Source: Sanguibacter suarezii NBRC 16159 | GTDB taxonomy: Bacteria > Actinomycetota > Actinomycetes > Actinomycetales > Cellulomonadaceae | Direction: 5' to 3' | Length of the DNA stretch: 64,000 bases | NCBI RefSeq assembly: GCF_001552735.1 | Contig: NZ_BCRT01000013.1 | Location: 124,001 to 188,000 of the forward strand | Shown here: piece after piece, positions 1 through 10,480 of the stretch | Numbering within the stretch: position 1 is the stretch's first letter | Layout: every line of letters starts with the position of its first letter | Notes under the pieces: generated by a model | Database searches by the model: none | Told to the model about the DNA's origin: nothing | Seen by the model: only the letters and a program-made list of their open reading frames with translations | Made by a program: the position numbers and the translations under genes

Positions 1-405
1 CCCTCCACCATCACCGTCGGACCACCCCACGGCTGGATCCCCGTCACCATGGCCACCATCGCCTACACCGACCCCCACCCCCAGACCCTCACCACCACCC
101 TCCTGGGCCAACCCGTCACCATCCGCGCCACCCCCACCCACTACACCTGGGACTGGACCGACGGCACCCCACCCACCACCACCACCGACCCCGGCCACCC
201 CTGGCCCCACCACACCCTCAGCCACACCTACACCACCACCGGCACCTACACCGTCACCATGACCACCACCTGGACCGGGGAATACTCCCTCGACAACGGG
301 ACCACCTACACCCCCATCACCGGCACCGCCACAACCACCACCACCGCCCCACCCCTGACCGTCCACGAGCTCCGCAGCCACCTCGTCGACACCCTCATCA
401 CCTGA
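1..405 (+). CDS. PKD-like Thr-rich protein, C-terminal part (5' end outside window)
   Basis: The reading frame is open from base 1 to a TGA at 403-405, so only the last 134 residues are visible and the true start lies to the left. The segment with YTWDWTDGTPP followed by HTYTTTGTYTVTM resembles a PKD-type beta-sandwich, where a D-G turn is followed by a HxY...G.Y.V strand; such domains usually sit in secreted or surface proteins. The protein is very rich in Thr and Pro, encoded mainly by ACC and CCC codons, and ends in a short non-repetitive tail. No signal peptide can be assessed. A strong hairpin follows immediately. The function is unknown; a surface or exported role is inferred from the domain type only. 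Confidence 0.6.
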   Translation, partial: PSTITVGPPHGWIPVTMATIAYTDPHPQTLTTTLLGQPVTIRATPTHYTWDWTDGTPPTTTTDPGHPWPHHTLSHTYTTTGTYTVTMTTTWTGEYSLDNGTTYTPITGTATTTTTAPPLTVHELRSHLVDTLIT

Positions 406-420
406 CACCACCCAGCACAC

Positions 421-459
421 GACAGCGCCACCCGGAGCGGTGCTCCGGGTGGCGCTGTC
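421..459. terminator. Bidirectional terminator hairpin between PKD-like gene and uvrA
   Basis: There is a perfect 18-bp inverted repeat, GACAGCGCCACCCGGAGC at 421-438 and its complement at 442-459, with a 3-base loop. It lies between the convergent stop codons of the PKD-like gene (405) and uvrA (490). It has no long T-run, as is common for actinobacterial terminators. Confidence 0.85.
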
Positions 460-489
460 ATGTGCTGCTGTCGTGCGTGGTGCGGTCCG

Positions 490-3438
490 CTACTCCTTGA
501 ACTTGGCGCGCGACCGGCTGGCCGGCTTCTTGGGCGCGGCCTTGACGGCTGCGGCCGCCTTGCGGGGCTTTCCGACAGGGACAGGCGCGTGCGCGGCGAG
601 CACCGGGCCGAGGAACCGCCCGGTGTGGCTCGCCTCAACCGTCGCGACGTGCTCGGGGGTGCCCTCAGCAACCACCAGTCCGCCGCCAGAACCACCCTCC
701 GGGCCCATGTCGATCACCCAGTCGGCATTCTTGATGACGTCCAGGTTGTGCTCAATGACCAGCACCGAGTTCCCCTTGTCGACGAGCGTCTGCAGCACCG
801 CGAGGAGCTTGCGGATGTCCTCGAAGTGCAGGCCGGTGGTCGGCTCGTCGAGCACGTAGATGGTGCGCCCGGTCGACCGCTTCTGCAGCTCGCTGGCGAG
901 CTTGACACGCTGAGCCTCACCACCGGAGAGCGTCGGGGCGGGCTGCCCCAGACGGACGTACCCGAGGCCGACGTCGACCAAGGTCTTGAGGTGGCGCGAG
1001 ATCGCCGGGACCGCGGCGAAGAACTCCGCAGCCTCCTCGATCGGCATGTTGAGGACGTCGGCGACGGTCTTGCCCTTGAAGTGCACCTCGAGGGTCTCGC
1101 GGTTGTACCGCGCGCCGTGGCACACCTCGCACGGCACGTAGACGTCAGGCAGGAAGTTCATCTCGATCTTGATTGTGCCGTCGCCGGAGCAGGCCTCGCA
1201 GCGCCCGCCCTTGACGTTGAAGGAGAACCGTCCCGGCAGGTACCCGCGGACCTTCGCCTCGGTGGTCTCGGCGAAGAGCTTGCGCACGTGGTCCCACACG
1301 CCGGTGTAGGTGGCGGGGTTGGACCGCGGGGTACGCCCGATGGGCCCCTGGTCCACGTGCACCACCTTGTCGAGGTGCTCCAGGCCGGTGACCCTCTTGT
1401 GCCGCCCGGCGACCTGGCGGGCGCCGTTGAGCTCGTTGGCCAGCACGGTGTAGAGGATCGAGTTGACCAGCGTGGACTTGCCCGAGCCGGAGACCCCGGT
1501 CACCGCGGTGAGCACACCCAGCGGGAAGGACACGTCGATCCCGGTGAGGTTGTGCTCGCGGGCGCCGATGACGGTGAGCTGACGCGACCGGTCGATCGCG
1601 CGGCGCTCAGCCGGCATGGGGATCGACCGGCGCCCGGCCAGGTAGGCACCGGTGACGGAGTCCTTGGCCTCGAGCAGACCGGCGTAGTCGCCGGAGTGGA
1701 CCACGTGTCCGCCGTGCTCCCCCGCGCCAGGACCGATGTCGACGATCCAGTCGGCGGCCCGGATGGTGTCCTCGTCGTGCTCGACGACGATGAGCGTGTT
1801 CCCCAGGTCCCGCAGCCGGGTGAGGGTCCCGATGAGACGGTGGTTGTCCCGCTGGTGCAGACCGATGCTCGGCTCGTCGAGGACGTAGAGCACCCCGACC
1901 AGGCCCGAGCCGATCTGCGTGGCGAGCCGGATGCGTTGCGCCTCCCCGCCGGACAGCGTGCCGGCCGGGCGCATGAGCGAGAGGTAGTCGAGCCCGACGT
2001 CGAGCAGGAAGCCCAGGCGGTCCTGGATCTCCTTGAGCACCTGCACGGCGATGGCGCGCTCACGCGCGCCCAGCTGGAGGTCGTTGAGGAAGTCCCGGCA
2101 CTCGCGCAGCGGCAGCTCGCACACCTCGGCGATGGACTTGCCACCCACGCGGACGGCGAGGACCTCTGGCTTGAGCCGCGTGCCCTGGCAGACCGGGCAC
2201 GGGACCTCACGCATGTAGGCCTCGTACTTCTCCTTCGACCACTCCGACTCGGTCTCGGAGTGACGACGCTCGAGGAAGGTCATGACGCCCTCGAAGCCCG
2301 TGGAGTACTGGCGCTCGCGTCCCCACCGGTTGCGGTACTTGACCTGGACCTCGTGGTCCTCGCCGAACAGCACGGCGTGGCGGGCACGCTCAGGCAGCGC
2401 ACGCCAGGGCGTGTCCATGGAGAAGCCGAGGTCCGAGGCGAGGGCAGAGAGCACCCGGATGAAGTACTCCGAGGAGATCTGCGCCCACGGTGCCACGGCG
2501 CCCTCAGCGAGGGAGAGCTCCTCGTCGGGGACGACGAGCTCGGGGTCCACCTCCAGGCGCATGCCGATGCCGGTGCACTCCGGGCACGCGCCGTAGGGCG
2601 CGTTGAAGGAGAAGGTGCGCGGCTCGATCTCGTCGAGGGTGAGCACGTGGTCGTTGGGGCAGGCGCGGTGCTCGGAGAACCGGCGCTCGCGCTGAGGGTC
2701 GTCCGGGTCGGCGTCGACGAGCTCGACGACGACCAGACCGCCGGCGAGGCCGAGGGCGGTCTCGACCGAGTCGGTCAGACGCCGCTGGACGCCGTCGCGG
2801 GCGACGAGGCGGTCGATGACCACCTCGATCGTGTGCTTGAGCTTCTTCTCCAGCACGGGGGGCGAGGTGAGCTGGACAACCTCACCGTCCACCCGGGCGC
2901 GGGCGAAGCCCTTCGCCTGGAGCTCCTTGAAGAGGTCGGCGTACTCGCCCTTGCGGCCGCGCACCACCGGGGCCAGCACCTGGTAGCGGGTGCCCTCGGG
3001 CAGCTCGAGCAGCCGGTCGACGATCTGCTGAGGCGTCTGGGCGGTGACCCGCTCCCCGCAGACGGGGCAGTGCTGGGTGCCGGCGCGAGCGAAGAGCAGG
3101 CGCAGGTAGTCGTAGACCTCGGTGATCGTTCCCACCGTGGACCGCGGGTTGCGGTTCGTGGACTTCTGGTCGATCGAGACGGCCGGGGACAGGCCTTCGA
3201 TGAAGTCGACGTCAGGCTTGTCCATCTGCCCGAGGAACTGCCGGGCGTAGGCGGACAGCGACTCGACGTAGCGGCGTTGGCCTTCGGCGAAGATCGTGTC
3301 GAAGGCGAGAGAAGACTTCCCTGAACCGGACAGACCGGTGAAGACGATCAGCTTGTCTCTGGGAAGGTCGAGGTCGACGTTGCGGAGGTTGTGCTCACGG
3401 GCACCTTGGACGACGAGGCGGTCACTCACCTGACCCAT
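490..3438 (-). CDS. uvrA: Excinuclease ABC subunit A
   Basis: UvrA is the damage-recognition ATPase of nucleotide excision repair and loads UvrB at lesions. The 982-residue product has the family's usual length. The first ATP site has GLSGSGKSS at residues 35-43 and the second has GVSGSGKST. Both ABC signatures (LSGGEAQR) are present. The C-terminal zinc module shows CEAC and CEVC pairs, while the first zinc module uses a C-x3-H pair (CPNDH) with a later CPEC, a form common in actinobacteria. The ATG at 3438 was chosen; a GTG nine bases downstream (VSDRL) is a good alternative. A LexA-box-like sequence lies 21 bases upstream. The gene is divergent from the GH15 gene. Confidence 0.97.
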   Translation of the reverse strand: MGQVSDRLVVQGAREHNLRNVDLDLPRDKLIVFTGLSGSGKSSLAFDTIFAEGQRRYVESLSAYARQFLGQMDKPDVDFIEGLSPAVSIDQKSTNRNPRSTVGTITEVYDYLRLLFARAGTQHCPVCGERVTAQTPQQIVDRLLELPEGTRYQVLAPVVRGRKGEYADLFKELQAKGFARARVDGEVVQLTSPPVLEKKLKHTIEVVIDRLVARDGVQRRLTDSVETALGLAGGLVVVELVDADPDDPQRERRFSEHRACPNDHVLTLDEIEPRTFSFNAPYGACPECTGIGMRLEVDPELVVPDEELSLAEGAVAPWAQISSEYFIRVLSALASDLGFSMDTPWRALPERARHAVLFGEDHEVQVKYRNRWGRERQYSTGFEGVMTFLERRHSETESEWSKEKYEAYMREVPCPVCQGTRLKPEVLAVRVGGKSIAEVCELPLRECRDFLNDLQLGARERAIAVQVLKEIQDRLGFLLDVGLDYLSLMRPAGTLSGGEAQRIRLATQIGSGLVGVLYVLDEPSIGLHQRDNHRLIGTLTRLRDLGNTLIVVEHDEDTIRAADWIVDIGPGAGEHGGHVVHSGDYAGLLEAKDSVTGAYLAGRRSIPMPAERRAIDRSRQLTVIGAREHNLTGIDVSFPLGVLTAVTGVSGSGKSTLVNSILYTVLANELNGARQVAGRHKRVTGLEHLDKVVHVDQGPIGRTPRSNPATYTGVWDHVRKLFAETTEAKVRGYLPGRFSFNVKGGRCEACSGDGTIKIEMNFLPDVYVPCEVCHGARYNRETLEVHFKGKTVADVLNMPIEEAAEFFAAVPAISRHLKTLVDVGLGYVRLGQPAPTLSGGEAQRVKLASELQKRSTGRTIYVLDEPTTGLHFEDIRKLLAVLQTLVDKGNSVLVIEHNLDVIKNADWVIDMGPEGGSGGGLVVAEGTPEHVATVEASHTGRFLGPVLAAHAPVPVGKPRKAAAAVKAAPKKPASRSRAKFKE

Positions 3439-3458
3439 GGTAGGGCAGAAGCGCGCAT

Positions 3459-3474
3459 ACGTACACCTGTTCGA
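3459..3474 (-). promoter_or_regulatory. Possible LexA (SOS) box upstream of uvrA
   Basis: On the minus strand the sequence TCGAACAGGTGTACGT matches 10 of 12 fixed positions of the actinobacterial LexA consensus TCGAAC-N4-GTTCGA. It ends 21 bases before the uvrA ATG. One half-site is exact and the other has two mismatches, so this is a candidate only. Confidence 0.45.
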
Positions 3475-3537
3475 CGTCCCGAATTCTGCGAGCCGGGGAC
3501 CTGCACCGACACCCCACACCCGCCTCGACGTGCTCTG

Positions 3538-5409
3538 ATGCAGACTCTCAGCCAGACTCGGAGAATGCCTCACGACGACTCCCATGCCACCCCGATCGCC
3601 GACTACGCCGTCCTGGGCGACGGTTTCTCCTGTGCGCTGGTCAGCCGCCACGGCTCTGTGGACTGGCTCTGCCTGCCCGACTTCGACTCCCCCGCCTGCT
3701 TCGCCGCCCTGCTCGGCACACCCGACAACGGACGATGGCTGCTCACCGTGCCCGACGCGCACACCGTGACCCGCAGCTACCGCGGCGACTCCTTCGTCCT
3801 GGAGACGACGTACACCTCTGCGACCGGACGCGCCCGCGTCGTCGACGTCATGCCCGCCGGCGACGGCCGGGCGGACCTCGTCCGCGAGATCACCGTGCTC
3901 GAGGGCACGGTGACGATCGAGCACGAGTGGGTGGTGCGGTTCGGCTACGGCGCCTACGAGCCGTGGGTGCACCGGATCGAGGACGACCACGCCAGCGGCC
4001 GCCACGCCATCCTGGCGATCTCCGGACCGGACGCGATCCTGCTGCGCGGCACCCGGCTCCCCCACGCCAGCGACCACCGCCACCACGACCGCTTCCAGGC
4101 GAGCGCGGGCGAGACCCTGACCTTCTCCTCGACATGGACCCCGTCCTGGGCCCCCACCCCGGAACCGCTGTCGGTGCCCGACCGGATCGCCGAGACTGCC
4201 GGGCTGTGGCACGACTGGGCGCGACGCTCGGACTACCGCGGCCCCCACCGCGAAGCCCTGGTCCGGTCGCTGCTCGTCCTGCGCCTGCTCACCAGCGTCA
4301 AGACCGGCGGCATCGTCGCCGCGGCCACCACCTCCCTGCCCGAGGAGATGGGCGGGGAACGCAACTGGGACTACCGCTTCTGCTGGCTCCGCGACGCGGC
4401 CATGACCCTCGAGGCGCTCCTGGAGTCCGGGTACCACGACGAGACCACCCAGTGGCGTGACTGGCTGCTGCGCGCCGTGGCCGGGAACCCCGACGACCTG
4501 CAGATCATGTACGGGATCGACGGGCGACGCGACCTCCCCGAGAGCGAGCTGGACCACCTGCCCGGATACGCGGGCTCGCGCCCGGTGCGGATCGGCAACG
4601 CGGCCGTCAACCAGGTGCAGAACGACGTGCTCGGCGAGGTCATGCTCGCCCTCGACATGGCACGTGACGCGGGACTGCATGACTCCGTGGACTCCTGGTC
4701 GCTGCAGCGCCACCTCGTCCAGGCCCTCATCTCCCACTGGGACCGGCCCGACCGTGGCATCTGGGAGGTCCGCGGACCCGAACGGGACTTTGTGCACTCC
4801 CGGGTGATGAGCTGGGTCGCCATCGACCGGGCGATCCGCGCCGTCGAGGTCCACGGGCTGCCAGGACCCGTCGAGGCCTGGAAGCAGGTCCGCGGCGAGA
4901 TCCACGCCCAGGTGATGGAGCGCGGCTGGAACGAGGAGCTCGGGTCCTTCGTCCAGTACTACGGCGCCGGCCACACCGACGCCTCGCTGCTGCAGATGGC
5001 CCAGGTCGGCTTCCTCGACGCCACCGACCCGCGGTTCCTGGGGACCGTGGCCGCCATCCGCGCCACCCTCATGGACGACGCCGGGTTCACCAGGCGGTAC
5101 GAGACCGAGCACACCGCGGACGGTCTGGCCGGCGACGAGTCGCCGTTCCTCGTCTGCTCCTTCTGGATGGTCGACGCCCTGGCGCGATCCGGCGACGTCG
5201 ACGCCGCGAGCGACATGCTCGACCGGCTGGTCGCCTCCGCCAACGACCTCGGCCTCATGGCCGAACAGTTCGACGCCCAGGCGGACCGGATGACCGGTAA
5301 CTTCCCCCAGGCCTTCTCCCACCTCGGCCTCGTGCGCGCGGTGCACAGCCTCGACCGTGCGGTCGCGGCCCGGGAGGCGTCCCTCGTCCCGTGCGAGGTG
5401 GGCTCATGA
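3538..5409 (+). CDS. Glycoside hydrolase family 15 protein (glucoamylase/trehalase-like)
   Basis: The 623-residue protein has the typical actinobacterial GH15 layout. An N-terminal beta-sandwich starts with [18 protein letters not shown] and [14 protein letters not shown], and is followed by an (alpha/alpha)6 barrel with the conserved [12 protein letters not shown] segment. Family members hydrolyse alpha-glucosidic bonds, as glucoamylases or as acidic trehalases; the substrate cannot be fixed from sequence. No signal peptide is seen, so it is probably cytoplasmic. The ATG at 3538 was chosen. The ATG at 3565 (MPHDDSH), preceded by GGAG at close spacing, is a realistic alternative. The stop overlaps the start of the next gene in an ATGA, suggesting translational coupling. 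Confidence 0.9.
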   Translation: MQTLSQTRRMPHDDSHATPIADYAVLGDGFSCALVSRHGSVDWLCLPDFDSPACFAALLGTPDNGRWLLTVPDAHTVTRSYRGDSFVLETTYTSATGRARVVDVMPAGDGRADLVREITVLEGTVTIEHEWVVRFGYGAYEPWVHRIEDDHASGRHAILAISGPDAILLRGTRLPHASDHRHHDRFQASAGETLTFSSTWTPSWAPTPEPLSVPDRIAETAGLWHDWARRSDYRGPHREALVRSLLVLRLLTSVKTGGIVAAATTSLPEEMGGERNWDYRFCWLRDAAMTLEALLESGYHDETTQWRDWLLRAVAGNPDDLQIMYGIDGRRDLPESELDHLPGYAGSRPVRIGNAAVNQVQNDVLGEVMLALDMARDAGLHDSVDSWSLQRHLVQALISHWDRPDRGIWEVRGPERDFVHSRVMSWVAIDRAIRAVEVHGLPGPVEAWKQVRGEIHAQVMERGWNEELGSFVQYYGAGHTDASLLQMAQVGFLDATDPRFLGTVAAIRATLMDDAGFTRRYETEHTADGLAGDESPFLVCSFWMVDALARSGDVDAASDMLDRLVASANDLGLMAEQFDAQADRMTGNFPQAFSHLGLVRAVHSLDRAVAAREASLVPCEVGS

Positions 5410-6134
5410 CCTCCGACAAGCCCACCTCGGCCGCGGCACCGGACTACGACGGTCACGTCGTGGCAGGCGGCCCGACGGCGCTGCGCCGGCTCGACGACGT
5501 CGACATCCGCAAGGCGCAGGTCGGCCCGATGGGCAACAACGCCTACCTGCTCACGTGCCGGCGCACCGGTCATCAGGTGCTCATCGACGCCGCGGCGGAC
5601 TCCGACCGGCTGCTCGACCTCGTCCGCGAGGGCTCCTCGTCGAGCGCGCTGGACCTCATCATCACGACCCACCACCATCGGGACCACCACGGCGCCCTGG
5701 AAGATCTCGTCGCGGTGACCGGCGCGCACACCGCCGCCGGCGCCCCGGACGCCGACGCCATCGGGGTGCCCATCAAGCATCGCCTGCTCCCCGGTGAGAC
5801 TCTCGCCGTGGGATCCATCACCCTCGAGGTCATCGCGCTGCGCGGGCACACCCCCGGCTCGGTCGCCCTGCTGCTCACCGAGCCCGAGCAGGTGCACGAG
5901 CCCGGAGCAGTGGCCGGGCGAGCGCACCTGTTCACCGGCGACTCCCTCTTCCCCGGCGGCCTGGGCAACACCGAGCACGACCGGGCGCGGTTCGACCAGC
6001 TCTTCGAGGACGTCACGACGCAGGTCTTCGACCGCCTGCCCGACGACACGTGGGTGTACCCGGGGCACGGAGACGACACGACGCTGGGAGCCGAGCGCCC
6101 GCACCTGGACAGCTGGCAGGCGCGCGGCTGGTGA
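5406..6134 (+). CDS. MBL-fold metallo-hydrolase (glyoxalase II-like)
   Basis: The 242-residue protein carries the metallo-beta-lactamase signature THHHRDHHGAL (HxHxDH), then GHTPGSVAL, GDSLFPGG and YPGHGDDT, which supply the remaining metal-ligand histidines and aspartates. It most resembles glyoxalase II-like hydrolases that cleave thioesters or similar esters with a binuclear metal site. Residues 1-45 are a short extra N-terminus before the fold. The ATG at 5406 overlaps the GH15 stop by 4 bases, so the two are probably co-translated. The substrate is not known. Confidence 0.88.
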   Translation: MTSDKPTSAAAPDYDGHVVAGGPTALRRLDDVDIRKAQVGPMGNNAYLLTCRRTGHQVLIDAAADSDRLLDLVREGSSSSALDLIITTHHHRDHHGALEDLVAVTGAHTAAGAPDADAIGVPIKHRLLPGETLAVGSITLEVIALRGHTPGSVALLLTEPEQVHEPGAVAGRAHLFTGDSLFPGGLGNTEHDRARFDQLFEDVTTQVFDRLPDDTWVYPGHGDDTTLGAERPHLDSWQARGW

Positions 6135-6177
6135 CACACGAGATCGACGCCCCAGGGGCGCGTGCTTCAATGGCGCC

Positions 6178-6462
6178 ATGACCACTTACGCCGTGACCTA
6201 CGTCTACGACTCCCGCTCCGCCGAGCGCGACACCCACCGCCCCGCGCACCGCGGCTTCCTCGGCGGGCTGTACGCCGCAGGCGTGCTGCTCGCCTCGGGA
6301 CCGGTCTCCGACGGCGACATGCACGGCGCGCTGCTCATCGTCGAGGCCGACTCCCCCGAGAAGGTCGCGACGATCCTCGACACCGACCCGTTTGCGGTCA
6401 ACGGGCTCGTCGCCGACCGCGCGATCACCGAGTGGACTGTCGTCTTCGGTCCCTGGGCCTAG
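6178..6462 (+). CDS. YciI-family protein
   Basis: This 94-residue protein matches the YciI (dimeric alpha/beta barrel) family. It has an initial MTTYAVTYVYD strand, a conserved His in the RPAHRGFLGGL segment, GPVSDGDMHGALLI, and the DPFAVNGLV segment carrying the conserved Asp-Pro. Family members are small and poorly characterised, and some act as dehydrochlorinases. The TAG stop lies in a CTAG shared with the convergent kinase gene, so no terminator fits between them. Confidence 0.85.
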   Translation: MTTYAVTYVYDSRSAERDTHRPAHRGFLGGLYAAGVLLASGPVSDGDMHGALLIVEADSPEKVATILDTDPFAVNGLVADRAITEWTVVFGPWA

Positions 6463-7457
6463 GTCTGCAGAGCACCTGACGCGCGCTCGGGAAGCAGCGC
6501 CAGCCAGTCGCGCGGCCCCACCACAGAGCACCGCAGCGCGGCGACCGCCGCCGCCTGGGCGAGCTGGTCGGCGAAGGTCGCCGGTCCTCGCACGCTGGCG
6601 TAGGTGAAGGCACCATGGAAGGCGTCCCCGGCTCCCAGGGTGTCGACGGCCTCGACCGCCGGTACGTCGACCTCCCCGGACGTCTCGTCCGTCCACCAGG
6701 TCACAGCGCCGGCGCCGTGGGTCACTGCCCATCGCGTGGCCCGCTCTGTGTAGCGGTGTGTGGCCCGTTGCACGCCGGCGTCTGTCGTCCCAGCCATCGC
6801 CTCAGGCGTCGTCGGCACGGCCGAGGTCGACGGCGCGGCTGGCACTGCGCCGTCCGCGAGCCGGAAGTCCGCCGAGGCGATGACGGTGCTGGCGCGGGCG
6901 AGCAGCTCGGTCATGACCGGCTTCCATCGACCGGCGTCGATGATGACGGGGATGCCCGCCTGCTGGGCGGCAGCAGCGAGGGAGGTCGCCACCCGCGGGT
7001 GGTGGCCATCGAGCAGCATCACCTCACACCCCTCGACCAGAGCCGCAGGATCCTGCGGCGCAGGCAGGTCGACGGCGGCCGCGTCCATGGACAGCACCGA
7101 GCGGCTGCCGGTGCGGACATCGACACGGATCGCTGAGATGCCCAGGTCGAGGTCGGTTCCCTGAGCCAGGTCGACCACCTCGACTCCGTGCGCGGTCAGG
7201 TCCGCCCGAGCGATCGACGCCGCAGGCCCGTCGCCCAAGGCCGTGATCAGCCGCGCTCGCCCGCCCAGGGCCGCAAAGACCACCGCAGCGTTGGCCGCGG
7301 GTCCGCCGGCGGCCAGGTCCTGGCGCTCTGCCGTCATCTTCTCGTCCGGTCCTGGCGCCCGCCGCGCCCGGTGGATGACATCGAGGGTGGTCAGGCCGAC
7401 GAACACGCCCAGCGGGCCTGCGTCGCCAGCATGGTCGGGGGCGACCGGCGCGCTCAC
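6459..7457 (-). CDS. PfkB-family carbohydrate kinase
   Basis: The 332-residue protein belongs to the ribokinase/PfkB superfamily, which phosphorylates sugars or nucleosides with ATP. It shows [18 protein letters not shown] near residue 50, the first signature, and the C-terminal [13 protein letters not shown] segment, which contains the anion hole and catalytic Asp. The GTG start at 7457 overlaps the uvrB stop in GTGA, so it is translated from the uvrB mRNA. Its substrate cannot be told; the link with uvrB is an arrangement rather than a known functional partnership. Confidence 0.88.
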   Translation of the reverse strand: MSAPVAPDHAGDAGPLGVFVGLTTLDVIHRARRAPGPDEKMTAERQDLAAGGPAANAAVVFAALGGRARLITALGDGPAASIARADLTAHGVEVVDLAQGTDLDLGISAIRVDVRTGSRSVLSMDAAAVDLPAPQDPAALVEGCEVMLLDGHHPRVATSLAAAAQQAGIPVIIDAGRWKPVMTELLARASTVIASADFRLADGAVPAAPSTSAVPTTPEAMAGTTDAGVQRATHRYTERATRWAVTHGAGAVTWWTDETSGEVDVPAVEAVDTLGAGDAFHGAFTYASVRGPATFADQLAQAAAVAALRCSVVGPRDWLALLPERASGALQT

Positions 7458-9550
7458 GCGGTCGCTGCCTGCATCTGGCGGAGCTCCTTCTTCAGGCCGG
7501 AGATCTCGTCACGCAGCCGGGCGGCGAGCTCGAACTGCAGCTCGCCCGCAGCCGCGTGCATCTGGTCGCTCAGCTCCTGGATGAGACCGACGAGGTCGTC
7601 CGCGGCTGCGACCGCCAACCGGTTCGTGGTGACGCCCGCCTTGGGGCCTCCGGGCACCGGCGCCTTGCCCTTGCCGGCGTTGCGGTACCCGCCCTTGAGC
7701 AGCTCCTGGGTGTCGATGTCCTCCCGGGCGAGCATGTCGGTCACGTCGCTGATCTTCTTGCGCAGCGGCTGCGGGTCGATGCCGTGCTCGAGGTTGTAGG
7801 CCACCTGCTTCTCACGGCGCCGGTCCGTCTCCTCCAGAGCCATTGCCATGGAGGGAGTGATCTTGTCGGCGTACATGTGCACCTCGCCGGAGACGTTACG
7901 GGCGGCACGCCCGATCGTCTGGATGAGGGAGGTGCTCGAGCGCAGGAAGCCTTCCTTGTCAGCGTCGAGGATGGAGACCAGGGAGACCTCAGGCAGGTCG
8001 AGGCCCTCACGCAGCAGGTTGATGCCGACGAGCACGTCGTACTCCCCCATGCGCAGCTCCCGCAGCAGCTCCACCCGGCGCAGCGTGTCGACCTCGGAGT
8101 GCAGGTACCGCACGCGCACGCCCTTGTCGAGGAAGTAGTCGGTGAGGTCCTCGGCCATCTTCTTGGTCAGCGTCGTCACGAGCACCCGCTCGTCGCGCTC
8201 GGCCCGCAGGCGGATCTCCTCGAGCAGGTCGTCGATCTGCCCGGTGGTCGGCTTGATGATGACGGCGGGGTCCACCAAGCCGGTCGGACGGATGATCTGC
8301 TCCACGAAGCCGTCGGACATCGACAGCTCGTACTTGCCCGGGGTGGCCGAGAGGTAGACGGTCTGGCCGATGCGGTCGACGAACTCCTCCCACCGCAGCG
8401 GCCGGTTGTCCATGGCGCTGGGCAGCCGGAAGCCGTGGTCGACGAGGTTGCGCTTGCGGGACATGTCGCCCTCGTACATGGCGCCGATCTGCGGCACGGT
8501 CACGTGGGACTCGTCGATGACGAGGAGGAAGTCCTCGGGGAAGTAGTCCAGCAGCGTGTGCGGCGCGGTGCCCGGACCACGGCCGTCGATGTGCCGGGAG
8601 TAGTTCTCGATCCCCGCGCAGGAGCCGATCTGCCGCATCATCTCGATGTCGTAGGTCGTGCGCATGCGCAGGCGCTGCGCCTCGAGCATCTTGTTCTGAC
8701 GCTCCAGCTCGGCCAGCCGCTCCTCGAGCTCCGCCTCGATCGAGGCGACGGCCCGCTCCATCCGTTCCGGACCTGCCACATAGTGGGTGGCCGGGAACAG
8801 GTTGACGGACTTCTCCGAGCGGACCACGTCTCCGGTCAGCGGGTGCAGCGTCTGGATCGCCTCGATCTCGTCGCCGAAGAACTCGATCCGGATGGCGAGC
8901 TCCTCGTAGACCGGGATGATCTCGACCGTGTCCCCGCGCACCCGGAAGGTGCCGCGGGTGAAGGCGATGTCGTTGCGGGTGTACTGCATGGCGACGAACT
9001 TGCGCAGCAGCGCGTCGCGCTCGACCGTGTCACCGACGTCCAGCCGGACCATGCGGTCCACGTACTCCTGCGGCGTACCGAGGCCGTAGATGCACGACAC
9101 CGAGGCCACGACGACGACGTCGCGCCGGGTGAGCAGGTTGCTCGTGGCCGAGTGGCGCAGCCGCTCGACCTCGTCGTTGACCGAGGAGTCCTTCTCGATG
9201 AAGGTGTCGGTCTGAGCGATGTATGCCTCGGGCTGGTAGTAGTCGTAGTAGGAGACGAAGTACTCGACCGCGTTGTTGGGCAGCAGCTCGCGGAACTCGG
9301 TGGCGAGCTGCGCCGCGAGGGTCTTGTTGGGCGCCATGACGAGGGTCGGCCGCTGCAGCTTCTCGATGAGCCAGGCCGTGGTGGCCGACTTTCCGGTACC
9401 GGTGGCCCCGAGCAGGACGACGTCCTTCTCCCCGCCTTGGATGCGTTGGGTGAGCTCGGCGATCGCTGTCGGCTGGTCACCGGACGGGGTGTAGTCGGAG
9501 ATGACCTCGAAGGGGGCGACGGTTCGCTGAAGATCGGTCACAGGGCGCAT
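7454..9550 (-). CDS. uvrB: Excinuclease ABC subunit B
   Basis: UvrB is the helicase-like core of nucleotide excision repair that verifies damage and recruits UvrC. The 698-residue product has Walker [14 protein letters not shown], the beta-hairpin segment [11 protein letters not shown], helicase motifs including IDESHVT, and the C-terminal UVR coiled-coil (about residues 655-692) that contacts UvrC. It starts at the ATG at 9550 ([11 protein letters not shown]). It lies 107 bases downstream of coaE on the same strand and is coupled to the following PfkB-type kinase. Confidence 0.97.
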   Translation of the reverse strand: MRPVTDLQRTVAPFEVISDYTPSGDQPTAIAELTQRIQGGEKDVVLLGATGTGKSATTAWLIEKLQRPTLVMAPNKTLAAQLATEFRELLPNNAVEYFVSYYDYYQPEAYIAQTDTFIEKDSSVNDEVERLRHSATSNLLTRRDVVVVASVSCIYGLGTPQEYVDRMVRLDVGDTVERDALLRKFVAMQYTRNDIAFTRGTFRVRGDTVEIIPVYEELAIRIEFFGDEIEAIQTLHPLTGDVVRSEKSVNLFPATHYVAGPERMERAVASIEAELEERLAELERQNKMLEAQRLRMRTTYDIEMMRQIGSCAGIENYSRHIDGRGPGTAPHTLLDYFPEDFLLVIDESHVTVPQIGAMYEGDMSRKRNLVDHGFRLPSAMDNRPLRWEEFVDRIGQTVYLSATPGKYELSMSDGFVEQIIRPTGLVDPAVIIKPTTGQIDDLLEEIRLRAERDERVLVTTLTKKMAEDLTDYFLDKGVRVRYLHSEVDTLRRVELLRELRMGEYDVLVGINLLREGLDLPEVSLVSILDADKEGFLRSSTSLIQTIGRAARNVSGEVHMYADKITPSMAMALEETDRRREKQVAYNLEHGIDPQPLRKKISDVTDMLAREDIDTQELLKGGYRNAGKGKAPVPGGPKAGVTTNRLAVAAADDLVGLIQELSDQMHAAAGELQFELAARLRDEISGLKKELRQMQAATA

Positions 9551-9657
9551 AGGTCTACGGTACGACGTGCCACCGACACGACGCGTCTCACCGCCCCGCG
9601 ACAGCCCTCGACAGGCGCACCACGACCCTGGTCAGCCCCCGGGGGGCAGCCCGAGGG

Positions 9658-10275
9658 TCAGCCTGCTTCCTGGCTCACCTCGTCCTGCAGGCGGGTCCAC
9701 AGCGCGTCCACGGCGGCCCTGAGCTCGTCCTCGCTGCCGGAGCCGGAGACGATGACGTCGGCGGCCTCGCGTCGCGCCGAGTCCGTCGCCTGGACCGCGA
9801 CCCGCTGGCGCGCCTGCGGCAGCGTGAGCCCCCGGTTCTCCACGAGTCGCTGGATCCGCAGGTCAGCGGGGGTGTCCACGACGAGGAGGATATGGAAGTT
9901 GTCCTGCTGCCCGGTCTCCACCAGCAGCGGGATGTCATGCACGACGACGGCGCCGGAGTCGGCCGCGCCCGCTGCGGCCTCTCGCTCGGCGGCCAGCCGG
10001 GTGATCTCCGGGTGCACGATCGAGTTGAGGCGGCCGAGGGCCTCGTGGTTGCCGAAGACGATGTGCCCCAGGGCGTCACGGTCCAGGGCGCCGTTCGGGT
10101 CGAGCACCTCCTCGCCGAAGGCCTCCACGACGCGGTCGAGGCCCACCGTCCCGGGCGCGACGACCTCGCGGGCGAGGATGTCGTGGTCGATGACCACCGC
10201 ACCCAGCTCGGAGAACCGGGATGCTGCGACAGACTTCCCGGCAGCGATGCCTCCTGTCAGACCGATCCTGATCAT
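9658..10275 (-). CDS. coaE: Dephospho-CoA kinase
   Basis: CoaE phosphorylates dephospho-CoA at the ribose 3'-hydroxyl, the last step of coenzyme A synthesis. The 205-residue product starts MIRIGLTGGIAAGKS, with the P-loop at residues 7-15. It continues with the lid and CoA-binding helices and the segment RLNSIVHPEI. The ATG at 10275 has a GGAG ribosome site just upstream, so longer in-frame starts are not needed. The order rpsA - coaE - uvrB - uvrA is conserved in actinobacteria, although here an ABC exporter on the other strand lies between rpsA and coaE. Confidence 0.96.
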   Translation of the reverse strand: MIRIGLTGGIAAGKSVAASRFSELGAVVIDHDILAREVVAPGTVGLDRVVEAFGEEVLDPNGALDRDALGHIVFGNHEALGRLNSIVHPEITRLAAEREAAAGAADSGAVVVHDIPLLVETGQQDNFHILLVVDTPADLRIQRLVENRGLTLPQARQRVAVQATDSARREAADVIVSGSGSEDELRAAVDALWTRLQDEVSQEAG

Positions 10276-10480
10276 CGTGCTCCTCCATCCTCGCCGGGGC
10301 GTGCACGCCGGCGTCCTGTCAGCGGCTAACCTCAAAGTAGCCTGTCCGGGCGACCTCGGCTCCGCGGCACGACACCTCGATCACACCGCCGCCCAGCCCT
10401 GAGCGCCCGTCCCGCGGCGCACCGACTACCACCGGTCAGCCACGTCCCGTCCAGCAGCACCGAGCCCACCAGGAGTCAGC

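Noticed and set aside
460-3324. Long plus-strand open frame opposite uvrA (954 codons)
   Set aside because: It is the antisense shadow of uvrA in high-GC DNA; its product is repetitive in Val, Leu, Glu and Arg and has no recognisable domain.
7556-10402. Plus-strand open frame opposite uvrB and coaE
   Set aside because: It spans two clear genes and the gap between them, with no domain and a shadow-type composition.
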